From the IMG/VR virus record IMGVR_UViG_3300032898_000001, positions 1-64,000 of that record: DNA of 64,000 bases. One strand, written 5' to 3'. Positions within the stretch are counted from its first letter, which is position 1, and every line of letters starts with the position of its first letter. Below, piece by piece: positions 48,402 through 55,509 of this stretch. The stretch is from a virus. Made by a program: the position numbers and the translations under genes. The notes under the pieces are model-generated. The model did no database searches, was not told where the DNA came from, and saw nothing but the letters and a program-made list of their open reading frames with translations.

Positions 48402-49013
48402 CTAGAGCTTCTTCGCCCAGCGCCAGACCTTCACCCACAGGCGAGTGAGAACCTCCTCGTTGAGGACCTCGTCGCTCTCGAGGAACGCGACGAGCTCCTG
48501 GCGGGTCGTGTCCTTCCCGATCACGAGCTTGGGCTTGTCCTGGCCGGCCAGGTGCCGGGCCTGGTCCTCGGTGAGCTTGACCGTGAGGGCCAGCCGACCG
48601 TCGAACGTGCGCCCCGCCTCGAGGTTGCCGGCGTTCACGTAGTGGTGGGGGAACGAGGCACTCGACACCGGGCCCTCCACGAGCACCTCCACGCTCTCGC
48701 GCGTGGGCTTGACGGGAGCCTGGCGAGGCAGCTTCTCCAGGTCGCGGTCCGCGAGCTCGACGTGCGCGTCCTCCGTAAGCGACGGGCCGCGGAACGTGCC
48801 CGTGAGGTGCGTCTCGACGACGGGATTGTGCCGGACGATGACGGGCAGGGCCTGGCCCTCCCGCAGGCACGTGATCGTCGCGTCGTCGAGCAGCTCCTCG
48901 ACGAGGTGAGCGGCGTGGCTGGCGCGAGCCCGCGGGTCGTGGTGACTCGGCACGTACGCGTCGAACTCGTTGTGGAGGAGCAGCTCGAGGCGCTGTTTCA
49001 GCTGGTCGTCCAT
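48402..49013 (-). CDS. Hypothetical protein
   Basis: 203 aa, ATG; its start overlaps the end of the upstream gene. Helical N-terminal segment (L-K-Q-R-L-E-L-L-L-H), a beta-rich middle (V-E-V-L-V-E-G-P), and a helical C terminus with W-V-K-V-W-R-W. No family seen. Confidence 0.6.
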   Translation of the reverse strand: MDDQLKQRLELLLHNEFDAYVPSHHDPRARASHAAHLVEELLDDATITCLREGQALPVIVRHNPVVETHLTGTFRGPSLTEDAHVELADRDLEKLPRQAPVKPTRESVEVLVEGPVSSASFPHHYVNAGNLEAGRTFDGRLALTVKLTEDQARHLAGQDKPKLVIGKDTTRQELVAFLESDEVLNEEVLTRLWVKVWRWAKKL

Positions 49014-49354
49014 CAGGAGAAGTCCCCCGCCTCGGCCTCGTCGCCGTAGCTGGGGTTGTCGTCGATCGCGGCGTCCTGCCAGGCGGCCGGTGCGGCGCTG
49101 AGGTACGCGGGAACGGGCTCGTCGGCGTCATGGTTCTTCTCGCGCCAGGTCTCCACGACCACGCTCACGACGTGGCGCGAGTTGAAGGCGCTGAAGTCGC
49201 CGTTCGGGAGCTCGAGGTTGATCCCCTGCACGCCCTCGTTGAGGATCTCGGCCATCCGCTGGGCCGTCTCGGCGGTCACCCCGTCGACCTCCTTCCAGGC
49301 GCTCTTCACGGCGTGGCCGGTGACGAGGTGCACGACGCTGCGCTGCTTGATCAT
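49013..49354 (-). CDS. Hypothetical protein
   Basis: 113 aa from ATG 49354 (behind aagaagga); the promoter at 49402-49430 excludes the longer reading to 49423. Begins K-Q-R-S-V-V-H-L-V-T-G-H-A-V, with a helix E-T-A-Q-R-M-A-E-I-L-N; acidic tail. Resembles small phage proteins of unknown role. Confidence 0.6.
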   Translation of the reverse strand: MIKQRSVVHLVTGHAVKSAWKEVDGVTAETAQRMAEILNEGVQGINLELPNGDFSAFNSRHVVSVVVETWREKNHDADEPVPAYLSAAPAAWQDAAIDDNPSYGDEAEAGDFS

Positions 49355-49401
49355 CTGGTTCCTTCTTCCGGTTCGGTCTGTCTTCCTGGCCTGGCTGAGC
49401 C

Positions 49402-49430
49402 AGTCTATCACAGAACTGTGCAAATGTACA
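49402..49430 (-). promoter_or_regulatory. Promoter variant (TGTACA-17-TAGACT)
   Basis: Minus strand: TGTACA (49430-49425), 17-nt spacer, TGaTAGACT with -10 at 49407-49402. Drives 49354 to 48402. Confidence 0.65.
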
Positions 49431-49435
49431 CAAAA

Positions 49436-49678
49436 TCAGGCGGTGAAGTCGGCGCTCTCGTCCTCGAGGGTCGCGAGGATCTCCCAGCCCCGTGGCCAAC
49501 ACCGCCGGCACCGCTGAGCGCGCACGCGCCGCGTGTGGTCCGCCAGCAGGCGGCGAGCGAGCACCTGCGAGAAACCGCCGTAGGTGACGTAGTCGTTGCC
49601 GGCGCGCCGCTCCAGGCGAGAGGCGCGGCGGTCCAGGCGGATCAGCTTCTTCTCGTGGCCGCGGTTCTTGCGTCCCAT
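49436..49678 (-). CDS. Small basic protein with C-x-x-C
   Basis: 80 aa from ATG 49678 (TTG at 49684 is an alternative overlapping the upstream stop). Very basic first half (G-R-K-N-R-G-H-E-K-K-L-I-R), then R-C-R-R-C-W-P-R. Possible nucleic-acid binding. Confidence 0.5.
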   Translation of the reverse strand: MGRKNRGHEKKLIRLDRRASRLERRAGNDYVTYGGFSQVLARRLLADHTRRVRAQRCRRCWPRGWEILATLEDESADFTA

Positions 49679-49680
49679 GA

Positions 49681-49908
49681 TCAATTTCCCGTCAGGGTCG
49701 AGAGCGAGGGCGTGGTCAAGACCAGGGACAGGATCACGATGGCCATGGCCACGCCGATGACGGCCAGGCGCGGGCCCGGCTTCTTCGGTGGGAGGGGCTC
49801 ACGCTCAACGTGGAGCTCCTCCCACCAGTGCGGGTAGGCGTTGTGGCGGTTGCGTGGGAGCACCCGTTGATCATATCGGGTGTGACGAGTGACACGATGG
49901 CCGGCCAT
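49681..49908 (-). CDS. Tail-anchored membrane protein
   Basis: 75 aa, ATG overlapping the upstream gene end. Hydrophilic His/Arg-rich N terminus, then one span near the C terminus (L-A-V-I-G-V-A-M-A-I-V-I-L-S-L-V-L). Layout of a C-tail-anchored protein. Function unknown. Confidence 0.6.
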   Translation of the reverse strand: MAGHRVTRHTRYDQRVLPRNRHNAYPHWWEELHVEREPLPPKKPGPRLAVIGVAMAIVILSLVLTTPSLSTLTGN

Positions 49909-50225
49909 CAGTCGTCTCCCAACACCGTGATCGAGATGGCCTCCTGCTCGAGCACCGTCGCGGTGCAGATCCGGTCCTGCGCCTCGGTCGACAGCTCACG
50001 CCACTCCTTCCGCGGGATGCCCGTGTCGAGCTCCACGCGGAACCGGACGGCGTGGAAGCTCGTCACGCGGAGCTTGATCGTCTCGTTCTCGTACGCCTCG
50101 TCCTGCTCGGCCTCCTCTTGCAGGGCGGCGTGCAGGGACGCGTTGAGCTCCGCGGCGGTGGGGCGGTTGACCTCGCGGATCGCCGCCCGCACCGCGGGGT
50201 CGCTGTACGTGTTCTCGTCGCTCAT
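49908..50225 (-). CDS. Acidic hypothetical protein
   Basis: 105 aa, ATG overlapping by four bases. N-terminal helix E-L-N-A-S-L-H-A-A-L-Q-E-E-A-E-Q-D, then a beta part (I-K-L-R-V-T-S-F, V-R-F-R-V-E-L). No known family. Confidence 0.6.
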   Translation of the reverse strand: MSDENTYSDPAVRAAIREVNRPTAAELNASLHAALQEEAEQDEAYENETIKLRVTSFHAVRFRVELDTGIPRKEWRELSTEAQDRICTATVLEQEAISITVLGDD

Positions 50226-50425
50226 GCCGTCTCCACCACGTCGAGCTCGGTCACGGTCCCGCTCTCATCGACGCTCGCGGCACCCATCACGAAGGCGTAG
50301 AGCACCGTCCCCATCACGTTCTTGATGGTCACCTGGCCTTCCCCGTACACCTCGACCACGAGGCCCACGTCGGCCAGGTGCACGTCCGTGCTCTCGTTCT
50401 CGCGGAGCTCGTTGCTGTAGCTCAT
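50222..50425 (-). CDS. Small beta-rich hypothetical protein
   Basis: 67 aa, ATG. Alternating strands (L-V-V-E-V-Y-G-E-G-Q-V-T-I-K). Ends overlapping the next start. Function unknown. Confidence 0.5.
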   Translation of the reverse strand: MSYSNELRENESTDVHLADVGLVVEVYGEGQVTIKNVMGTVLYAFVMGAASVDESGTVTELDVVETA

Positions 50426-50427
50426 GA

Positions 50428-50550
50428 TCAGTCCTCGTCTCGGGTCGGCTCGGTCGTGTAGAACTCGTCGGTGAGGGAGTCGAAGGGCTCGCTCTCGGTC
50501 TCGTCCTGGCTGGCCCACAGGGCCCGGCGGTACGCGGCGGCGCGGTCCAC
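50428..50550 (-). CDS. 40-residue acidic protein
   Basis: GTG start; stop two bases before the next ATG. Starts D-R-A-A-A-Y-R-R-A-L-W-A-S-Q, then acidic. Fits tightly between neighbours, which supports it. Confidence 0.45.
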   Translation of the reverse strand: MDRAAAYRRALWASQDETESEPFDSLTDEFYTTEPTRDED

Positions 50551-50553
50551 GGC

Positions 50554-50667
50554 TCAGCGCTCCTTCGCGTTGTGGATGAGGCCGATGACGATCAGAATCG
50601 CGATGAGGCTGGCGCCTACGATGAGCGCGACCGGCGAGAAGTAGAGGGTCTCGAGCAAGTGGATCAT
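50554..50667 (-). CDS. 37-residue single-span membrane protein
   Basis: ATG. Span F-S-P-V-A-L-I-V-G-A-S-L-I-A-I-L-I-V-I with a short N-terminal part and N-A-K-E-R end. First gene after the promoter at 50706-50734. Confidence 0.6.
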   Translation of the reverse strand: MIHLLETLYFSPVALIVGASLIAILIVIGLIHNAKER

Positions 50668-50705
50668 CGTGGGCCTCTTCCTGGTTCCGTGTTCCTGATA
50701 GCTTA

Positions 50706-50734
50706 ATTCTATGCCGAGCGCGGCAAAATGTAAA
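50706..50734 (-). promoter_or_regulatory. Phage-type promoter (TTTACA-17-TAGAAT)
   Basis: Minus strand: TTTACA (50734-50729), 17-nt spacer, TAGAAT (50711-50706); lies inside the 3' end of the upstream gene. Confidence 0.75.
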
Positions 50735-50918
50735 CACCCACGGCCGACTTCTCCACCACCTCGCTCGCCGCGACGGGCGGGTTCCCCAGTTCGCACGGCC
50801 GCCCGCCCCGCGCGTGCCACACCAGGCGCGCGTCCCGGTACACCTCCAGGCGCACGGCCTCCTGGCCGCACGCCGCGCACGGGCCCGCGAGAGGGACGTG
50901 CCAGACCTTCTCACTCAC
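50709..50918 (-). CDS. Small zinc-knuckle protein
   Basis: 69 aa, GTG after caggaggcgtgac. C-A-A-C-G-Q-E-A near the start and a later C; L-E-V-Y-R-D strand. Its 3' end overlaps the promoter at 50706-50734. Confidence 0.5.
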   Translation of the reverse strand: MSEKVWHVPLAGPCAACGQEAVRLEVYRDARLVWHARGGRPCELGNPPVAASEVVEKSAVGVYILPRSA

Positions 50919-50919
50919 G

Positions 50920-51075
50920 TCACGCCTCCTGCAGGCAAAAGAGCAGGTATCTCTCCGACTCGGTCAAGATCAGGATGTTGCGCTCGTAGAGACTGAGCAC
51001 CCGCGAGGCGACGTCCTGCAGGTCCCCGAACTCGTTCGGGCTGAAGGTCAGGGTCACGTCCTGGTTGATCTTCAC
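50920..51075 (-). CDS. 51-residue hypothetical protein
   Basis: GTG 51075, behind caggaggcacc; transcription from the promoter at 51110 starts near 51103, so the longer reading to 51141 is excluded. Contains L-T-F-S-P-N-E-F and a helix I-L-I-L-T-E-S-E-R-Y-L-L. Function unknown. Confidence 0.55.
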   Translation of the reverse strand: MKINQDVTLTFSPNEFGDLQDVASRVLSLYERNILILTESERYLLFCLQEA

Positions 51076-51109
51076 GGTGCCTCCTGGCTGGTTTTGTGTT
51101 GATACCTCA

Positions 51110-51138
51110 ATTCTATGTCGAACTCTCTCGTTTGTAAA
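51110..51138 (-). promoter_or_regulatory. Phage-type promoter (TTTACA-17-TAGAAT)
   Basis: Minus strand: TTTACA (51138-51133), 17-nt spacer, TAGAAT (51115-51110). Overlaps the 3' end of the gene at 51113. Confidence 0.75.
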
Positions 51139-51475
51139 CACCTGGCGGGCACTCCCGGTGAAACCCCGCGCCCAGCACCGCCTGCACCACGTCCCCCAGC
51201 GCGTCGTCCACGACCCCGTTGTACGTCATCGGCGCCAGGGCCGCCACGAGCGCTGCCTCATCCCGTTCCCGGGGCGTCAGCTTCTGGGCCGCGAAGTATA
51301 CCTCCAAGTCCGCCCGCAGCTCGTCCCATTTCCCGTCCACCATCAGCTGCAGCCGCGGCGGGCGCTCGTCGGCCGCGTACGGGAAGGAGTCCTGGCAGTC
51401 CGCGCACCAGTACTCCTGGCCGCCGCTCATCAGCTGATAGGTCGTGTTCTCGCCGCCGCAGCTCTCACACGTCAC
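51113..51475 (-). CDS. Zinc-ribbon protein
   Basis: 120 aa from GTG 51475, behind ggagacgac, overlapping the upstream stop. Starts T-C-E-S-C-G-G, then Y-W-C-A-D-C, a two-knuckle zinc ribbon in the first 30 residues; the rest is helical. Small actinophage protein of unknown role. Confidence 0.6.
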   Translation of the reverse strand: MTCESCGGENTTYQLMSGGQEYWCADCQDSFPYAADERPPRLQLMVDGKWDELRADLEVYFAAQKLTPRERDEAALVAALAPMTYNGVVDDALGDVVQAVLGAGFHRECPPGVYKRESST

Positions 51476-51762
51476 GTCGTCTCCTCGGGTTCGTACTTCG
51501 CCTTCAGCTCCGCGAGCTTCTCTCGCTCCCATTTTTCGCGCCGCGGCCGCGACTCCTCTTCCCGGGCCGCCACCCACGCCTTGTGCTCGTCGATCTCCGC
51601 CTGGCTGGCCACCTCGTCCCAACGCAGCGTCGCGAAGTTCACCTCCACGTCGAGCGGGTCACCCGCCCGCGGGTGCTCCGTCTCGAGCCACGCGATCAGG
51701 TCCCGCAGCGGGATCGTCCCGTCCATCGACGCGTAGACGTGGAACCGCCACGGCTCGTCCAC
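51472..51762 (-). CDS. Hypothetical protein
   Basis: 96 aa, GTG. N-terminal alpha/beta part (F-H-V-Y-A-S-M-D-G), then a long charged helix (E-E-S-R-P-R-R-E-K-W-E-R-E-K-L-A-E-L-K). A second ORF starting at 51814 (GTG overlapping the upstream stop) runs about 51 codons in another frame; I cannot tell whether it is real. Confidence 0.5.
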   Translation of the reverse strand: MDEPWRFHVYASMDGTIPLRDLIAWLETEHPRAGDPLDVEVNFATLRWDEVASQAEIDEHKAWVAAREEESRPRREKWEREKLAELKAKYEPEETT

Positions 51763-51810
51763 GGGGGTTCGTGTGAAGCTGGCGGTGCACTTTCTTGATC
51801 TTCCAGCCCG

Positions 51811-52239
51811 TCACTCGCTTTCGCCCTCCTTCTCCTTGTCCCAGCCCGCCGGCGCTCGCCAGTCACACGCTCGGGCCAGCGCCGCGTACTCCTTCGGCCA
51901 CCACGTCCACACCCGGCTCTTCACGCCCGCCGCGGTCACGGTCTCATCCAGCAGTGCCCTGGCCGCGGCCACGAGTTCCTCGTACGGGGCGACCCGCGAT
52001 CGGCCCAGACTCTTCCGCTCGGCGCGGCGCCGCGCCATCTCTTCCGGCGCCGCGTACGGGTCCTCCTCCACCTCAAAGTGCAGCGGGTGCTCGTGATCGA
52101 ACGGCGGCAGGCACCGCGCGTGGTTGCGAACGTCCTCCGGCGGGTCGCACTCGTAGAAGCCGACCATCCCCGCGCCCGGCGGGACGTAATGCGGTTCGGT
52201 GCGCTGGCACACCTGGCCGGCCTTGTTCTGGTGGCTCAC
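51811..52239 (-). CDS. Hypothetical protein
   Basis: 142 aa, GTG 52239 behind aaggagagg. Contains C-D-P-P-E-D-V-R-N-H-A-R-C-L-P-P-F-D-H-E-H-P (possible metal site) and a C-terminal half with W-T-W-W-P-K-E-Y. No family recognised. Confidence 0.55.
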   Translation of the reverse strand: MSHQNKAGQVCQRTEPHYVPPGAGMVGFYECDPPEDVRNHARCLPPFDHEHPLHFEVEEDPYAAPEEMARRRAERKSLGRSRVAPYEELVAAARALLDETVTAAGVKSRVWTWWPKEYAALARACDWRAPAGWDKEKEGESE

Positions 52240-52286
52240 TGGCCCTCTCCTTCTCTCCTGGCGCTCACGACGCAGTCGTCGCGAGA

Positions 52287-52466
52287 TCACTGCGGTCCCC
52301 AGTACACCGTGTCGACCGCTCTCTCGCACCCCTGGCACCACAGCGCCGAGTGTGAACCGCAGTCCTCGCAGCCGACCTCGGTCTCCTCGCGCGTCGTGTT
52401 GAGGTACTCGCAGTACGGGCAGTCCCAGGGCGCCACGGGAGGGAACAGGTCCGGGTCCTCACTCAC
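52287..52466 (-). CDS. RanBP2-like zinc-finger microprotein
   Basis: 59 aa, GTG overlapping the upstream stop. W-D-C-P-Y-C ... N ... C-E-D-C matches the W-x-C-x-x-C-x(3)-N-x(n)-C-x-x-C pattern of RanBP2-type fingers, which bind RNA or ubiquitin in eukaryotes; a third C-x-x-C pair follows. Confidence 0.6.
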   Translation of the reverse strand: MSEDPDLFPPVAPWDCPYCEYLNTTREETEVGCEDCGSHSALWCQGCERAVDTVYWGPQ

Positions 52467-52750
52467 GTCGTTCCCTGGCCTTTCTTCTCCTCGTGCCACG
52501 CGAGCACCTTCTCCACGAGCCAGTCGTCGTCCCCGGCGCTCTGCTCGATCAGCCAGCGCAGCTCGTCCGCGGGGGTCTTCTCGCACCGGTGGTCCCGGGC
52601 GAGCGTCGTGATGTCGTCCAGCGTGGCCGCGGCGCTCAGGCGGCTCACCACGCAGTTCTCTCGGCCGGCGCGGACGTGCTCGAGGCGGTTCCCGTTCTCT
52701 CGGCGAGCGACCACGAACTGGCCCGCGTGCGCGGCGTGGATCCAGGTCAC
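52463..52750 (-). CDS. Hypothetical protein
   Basis: 95 aa, GTG. Alpha/beta N-terminal half, helical end (L-R-W-L-I-E-Q-S-A). Overlaps both neighbours by four bases. Confidence 0.5.
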   Translation of the reverse strand: MTWIHAAHAGQFVVARRENGNRLEHVRAGRENCVVSRLSAAATLDDITTLARDHRCEKTPADELRWLIEQSAGDDDWLVEKVLAWHEEKKGQGTT

Positions 52751-52989
52751 GTCGTCACCTCAATCTCGTCAGCCAGCTCGACGGGAAACAGGGGGTCGTC
52801 GGTCTTGATCAAAACACCGAGAAGGTGATGTCGTCGCACGAGTGCGTAACCCTCATCATCCAGCACGCGAAGTGCGGCGGCGAGACCGGCTGCCTGCGCG
52901 GGACGGTCGCTCTCTTCGAGGTCAACGCCCCAGTAACCGGCGACCCCGTCCACGCTCGCCGCGATCAGCTTCTCGGTCAGGTCACTCAC
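52747..52989 (-). CDS. Small hypothetical protein
   Basis: 80 aa, GTG overlapping by four bases. Helical (A-A-G-L-A-A-A-L-R-V-L-D-D-E-G), acidic. No motif. Confidence 0.5.
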   Translation of the reverse strand: MSDLTEKLIAASVDGVAGYWGVDLEESDRPAQAAGLAAALRVLDDEGYALVRRHHLLGVLIKTDDPLFPVELADEIEVTT

Positions 52990-53360
52990 GTCAGCCTCCC
53001 GAGCTCGGTCAGGACTCGCAGCACGTCGTCCACGAGCGTGAACCCGATCTGGCCGGCCAGGTCGTCGCGGCGGTAGAACTTGCAGCTGGCCGGGTACGCG
53101 TCGCAGGCGCAGAGGTGCTGGTGCGTCTCGTCGGCGAGCTGGTACGCGATCCGCTCGCTCAGGTCCTCGCGGTCCAGGACGTCCTCGCTCGCCGGGCCCG
53201 GGAGGTCACTCCGGGTCAGGCGCAGCCGCGCGAACCCGTCCTCGTCGGTCAGCCACTGGCCGGCCGTCACGCTTCTCCCGTCGCGCTCCAGCTCCACGAA
53301 CACGGCCTCGTTTCCGGGGCCGGGCGGCGCCGTGAACACGACGTCGAGGTGCTCGCTCAC
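52986..53360 (-). CDS. Hypothetical protein with Cys residues
   Basis: 124 aa, GTG. Beta-rich first half (A-V-F-V-E-L-E-R-D-G), second half with H-L-C-A-C-D-A-Y-P-A-S-C (possible metal site) and V-L-R-V-L-T-E-L. Function unknown. Confidence 0.5.
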   Translation of the reverse strand: MSEHLDVVFTAPPGPGNEAVFVELERDGRSVTAGQWLTDEDGFARLRLTRSDLPGPASEDVLDREDLSERIAYQLADETHQHLCACDAYPASCKFYRRDDLAGQIGFTLVDDVLRVLTELGRLT

Positions 53361-53536
53361 GTCTTCTCCTCTCGTTCCTTCTCCAACAGGTCACTCAGCT
53401 CGCAGAGCAGGCACGCCCGCAGCGCCGGGTTGTGCGGTCCCGGGTGCAGGTGCTGGGTGTGGCCGCAGTTCGGGCAGGCCACGTCGATCAGCTGGCCGGC
53501 GATGACTCTCATCCGGCAAGCCTTGACCCAGCTCAC
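53357..53536 (-). CDS. Small zinc-ribbon protein
   Basis: 59 aa, GTG overlapping the neighbours. C-P-N-C-G-H-T-Q-H ... C-L-L-C, a plain zinc ribbon, with a short charged tail. Confidence 0.55.
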   Translation of the reverse strand: MSWVKACRMRVIAGQLIDVACPNCGHTQHLHPGPHNPALRACLLCELSDLLEKEREEKT

Positions 53537-53787
53537 GTCTCCTCGTCTCGCACGAACAGCTGAGCCGGGTGCGGCACCGGGTAGTACGCGTCGTCCTCGC
53601 CCTCGTACTCGTCGAGCAACCACCAGGTCACGCTCGACGCGTCCCCTGGCTGTCGGATGGTCAGGTCGTGCACCTCCACGACCCGGGGCAGCACCCCGTC
53701 GCGCCGCGACACGTACCGCTCCACGTCCCGGTCCTCGTACCGGAACGTCATCGGCACGAGCTCGACGACCTCTTCTTTCTTCGTCAC
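53533..53787 (-). CDS. Small hypothetical protein
   Basis: 84 aa, GTG. Beta-rich (M-T-F-R-Y-E-D-R-D-V) with W-W-L-L-D-E-Y-E near the middle. Overlaps both neighbours by four bases. Confidence 0.5.
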   Translation of the reverse strand: MTKKEEVVELVPMTFRYEDRDVERYVSRRDGVLPRVVEVHDLTIRQPGDASSVTWWLLDEYEGEDDAYYPVPHPAQLFVRDEET

Positions 53788-54047
53788 TCGTCCGTCTCCC
53801 ACTCCACGGTCACCTTCGGTCGCCTGACCTTCCCGTTCTCGTCCCAGACGAGCCACGACGGGAGCGTGAGCAGGAGGCAGCGGTCGTCCTCGAGCAGCGC
53901 CGCGGCGCGGTCGTACGCCTCCGCCTCTCGTTCGAGCTCCTCCCACCCGTTCGAGCCCTTTGTCCAGTTGTCGCGGTACGCCCGTCGTCCCGCCGCGGCC
54001 AGGCGCAGCCGGGCCACCGGGTCGGCGGGTAGCCTCGGCTCGCTCAT
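53784..54047 (-). CDS. Small hypothetical protein
   Basis: 87 aa, ATG overlapping the membrane gene stop (ATGA). Helical start A-R-L-R-L-A-A-A-G-R-R-A-Y-R, then a short beta C terminus. Function unknown. Confidence 0.5.
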   Translation of the reverse strand: MSEPRLPADPVARLRLAAAGRRAYRDNWTKGSNGWEELEREAEAYDRAAALLEDDRCLLLTLPSWLVWDENGKVRRPKVTVEWETDE

Positions 54048-54175
54048 CTCGTCCACCTTTCCACGGCCCACAGGCCCACGCCCGTCGCAGCCCCGCACAG
54101 CACCGCGACGTACCCGAGCGGCGCCAGCACGAGGACGTTCCCGAGGGACAGAGCCGTTCTCAGCGTCACGCTCAT
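54044..54175 (-). CDS. 43-residue membrane protein
   Basis: ATG after ggaacgag. Two short hydrophobic stretches (L-G-N-V-L-V-L-A-P-L-G-Y-V-A-V-L and G-A-A-T-G-V-G-L-W). First gene of the minus-strand cluster down to about 51113. Confidence 0.5.
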   Translation of the reverse strand: MSVTLRTALSLGNVLVLAPLGYVAVLCGAATGVGLWAVERWTR

Positions 54176-54213
54176 CTCGTTCCTTCTCTCTTCTCTCTTC
54201 TCTCTTCCGAGGT

Positions 54214-54249
54214 GAGGCCCGAGCTCCGGGGAAGGGGAGCTCGGGCCTC
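54214..54249 (-). terminator. Terminator after the gene at 54254
   Basis: 14-bp perfect stem gaggcccgagctcc/ggagctcgggcctc with an 8-nt loop. No clear T-run, so possibly factor-assisted. Confidence 0.65.
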
Positions 54250-54253
54250 GGTC

Positions 54254-54583
54254 TCAGCGCGGGCCGACCGACGGGCTGGCCTGGCGCGTGGGGTTGCTCG
54301 TCGATGGGCGGTCCGTGACCCGGAAGTCCGCCATCTTCGCGAACCGCGCGTACGCGAAGGTGTCGTGCAGGTCGGCCGCGACGGTCTTCTCCAGGCCGAG
54401 GTAGTGCATGGCCAGGTACTCGACGAGCAGGTGGACGGGACCGCTCACGCGGTAGGTGGGCCAGCCGTTGGCCTCTCCCGTCTGCAGGACGAGGATGCCG
54501 TTGACGGCCGGGGGAAGGCCGTCCTTGTCGCTCGCCCAGTCGAGCTCGACGGTGATCACGGGAACGCTGGTGTCGTCTGCCAT
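54254..54583 (-). CDS. Hypothetical protein
   Basis: 109 aa, ATG 54583 behind agaaggagccctc; alone between its own promoter and terminator. Beta-rich start (V-I-T-V-E-L-D-W), then a helix with E-Y-L-A-M-H-Y-L-G-L, Pro/Ser end. Function unknown. A ggtcgg-aaaaa-ccgacc hairpin sits in the leader (54604-54620). Confidence 0.6.
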   Translation of the reverse strand: MADDTSVPVITVELDWASDKDGLPPAVNGILVLQTGEANGWPTYRVSGPVHLLVEYLAMHYLGLEKTVAADLHDTFAYARFAKMADFRVTDRPSTSNPTRQASPSVGPR

Positions 54584-54627
54584 GAGGGCTCCTTCTGGTT
54601 GCTGGTCGGTTTTTCCGACCTGAGGCA

Positions 54628-54656
54628 ACCATATCACCTGCCACGCCATTTGTAAA
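54628..54656 (-). promoter_or_regulatory. Phage-type promoter (TTTACA-17-TATGGT)
   Basis: Minus strand: TTTACA (54656-54651), 17-nt spacer, TGaTATGGT with -10 at 54633-54628. Confidence 0.8.
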
Positions 54657-54672
54657 CACCCTCACGTAAAAA

Positions 54673-54707
54673 GTGGGGCCGCCCTCCCCGAAGAAGAGCG
54701 GCCCCAC
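54673..54707 (-). terminator. Terminator of the tRNA array
   Basis: 10-bp stem gtggggccgc/gcggccccac, followed on the minus strand by ttttt (54672-54668). Ends the transcript that starts at the promoter 56440-56468. Confidence 0.85.
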
Positions 54708-54826
54708 GCCGGCGTGCCCTTTCTAGTCGCGGTGACACGCCGTTTATCCCGGCTAACCGCTAAGGACGGCGTCGCCATCGGGCTCACCCCGGCGATGGCC
54801 ACCTCGCGTGACCGGGGGTCTTGCCT

Positions 54827-54881
54827 AAACGAGACGGGCGGGCTCAAACACCCGCGGCACCCCGTCGGGTCCGTCTCGTTT
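54827..54881 (-). ncRNA. tRNA-like hairpin element without D and anticodon arms
   Basis: 11-bp closing stem aaacgagacgg/ccgtctcgttt. Inside, on the minus strand, a short hairpin (ACCC/GGGT) is followed by a T-arm-like hairpin (GCGGG/CCCGC, loop of about eight). The last seven pairs plus the T-arm-like hairpin mimic the acceptor-T half of a tRNA. No anticodon arm. It lies between the array terminator and the first canonical tRNA. Function unknown. A second hairpin gccatcg/cgatggc lies just left (about 54772-54799). Confidence 0.45.
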
Positions 54882-54883
54882 TG

Positions 54884-54953
54884 TGCGCTGGCCCGACTCG
54901 AACGGGCCGGCAACCTTCTCGGTCCGGTGCACCGGCCGATCTCGCGCAGCGCT
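54884..54953 (-). tRNA. Degenerate tRNA-like element
   Basis: 70 nt with AGCGCTG/CAGCGCA acceptor (six of seven pairs) and a good T-arm GCCCG-TTCGAGT-CGGGC. The anticodon stem does not pair in the standard position and position 33 is not T (loop contains GAG). I could not fold a proper cloverleaf; perhaps a decaying tRNA-Leu. Confidence 0.35.
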
Positions 54954-54972
54954 CCATCTTTCTAGGACGGTG

Positions 54973-55015
54973 CTCGATTCAAGCCGTGCCCTGATTATCG
55001 ACACGGCTAACCGAG
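54973..55015 (-). other. Long hairpin next to tRNA-Trp
   Basis: Stem gccgtg/cacggc (54983-54988 with 55002-55007) and outer pairs ctcg/cgag. The outermost arm could extend into the tRNA-Trp 3' end. Tail-like element in the RNA array, not a tRNA. Confidence 0.35.
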
Positions 55016-55025
55016 TAGAGCGTCG

Positions 55026-55096
55026 CACCTGGTCGAGGGATCGAACCTCGTTCTGCGCTTTTGGAGAGCGCCGTGCTGCCACTGCACCAACCAGGC
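55026..55096 (-). tRNA. tRNA-Trp (CCA)
   Basis: 71 nt. Acceptor GCCTGGT/ACCAGGT, D-stem GTGC/GCAC, anticodon arm GCGCT-CTCCAAA-AGCGC (anticodon CCA), T-arm CGAGG-TTCGATC-CCTCG. No encoded CCA end. Confidence 0.9.
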
Positions 55097-55215
55097 CCGA
55101 CCGATCGCTCCCACGTAAACCGGGACGCCGTGTACCAGGGGCCAGGCCCCCGGCATCGCGCTCGCCTCCCGGACCATCTTCTCCATACCCCATCCCGGCG
55201 GTGGTCCGAGCGCGA

Positions 55216-55353
55216 TCAGTCGTCTGTCTCTCGAGGCTCATCGCAGTCGACGCAAGAGTCGAACCGCTCGCTGTCGATGTTGAACCGGTGCCCGTGCACC
55301 TCACACGCGGTCCACTCCGAGAAGTCGATCTCGTCTCGTTCCTGGGTCTCCAC
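55216..55353 (-). CDS. 45-residue Cys/His protein inside the tRNA array
   Basis: GTG 55353 with gagaggaggc upstream. Contains C-E-V-H-G-H and C-V-D-C-D, a small zinc site; acidic ends. A protein gene between tRNA genes. Confidence 0.5.
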   Translation of the reverse strand: METQERDEIDFSEWTACEVHGHRFNIDSERFDSCVDCDEPRETDD

Positions 55354-55367
55354 GTTTTGCCTCCTCT

Positions 55368-55478
55368 CTACGAACCGCGACGAGCCCGAACCAAACCACG
55401 TCTCGTCTCGAGGCACCCTGCAACGAATGTCGCGTTGGGCCGTCCCACCAGGAGGCCGTTCCTCGTCCTCCACGGCAT
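55368..55478 (-). CDS. Possible 36-residue basic protein
   Basis: ATG 55478; stop just before the ribosome site of the next gene. Arg-rich (R-T-R-N-G-L, E-T-R-R-G-L-V-R-A-R-R). No clear Shine-Dalgarno; could be a chance ORF. Confidence 0.25.
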   Translation of the reverse strand: MPWRTRNGLLVGRPNATFVAGCLETRRGLVRARRGS

Positions 55479-55509
55479 GAGACTGGTCTCGCCGTGCCTC
55501 TTCCCTACG

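Noticed and set aside
51657-51814. Extra 51-codon ORF overlapping the gene at 51472
   Set aside because: GTG overlaps an upstream stop, but more than 100 bases overlap a better supported gene; left undecided and not annotated.
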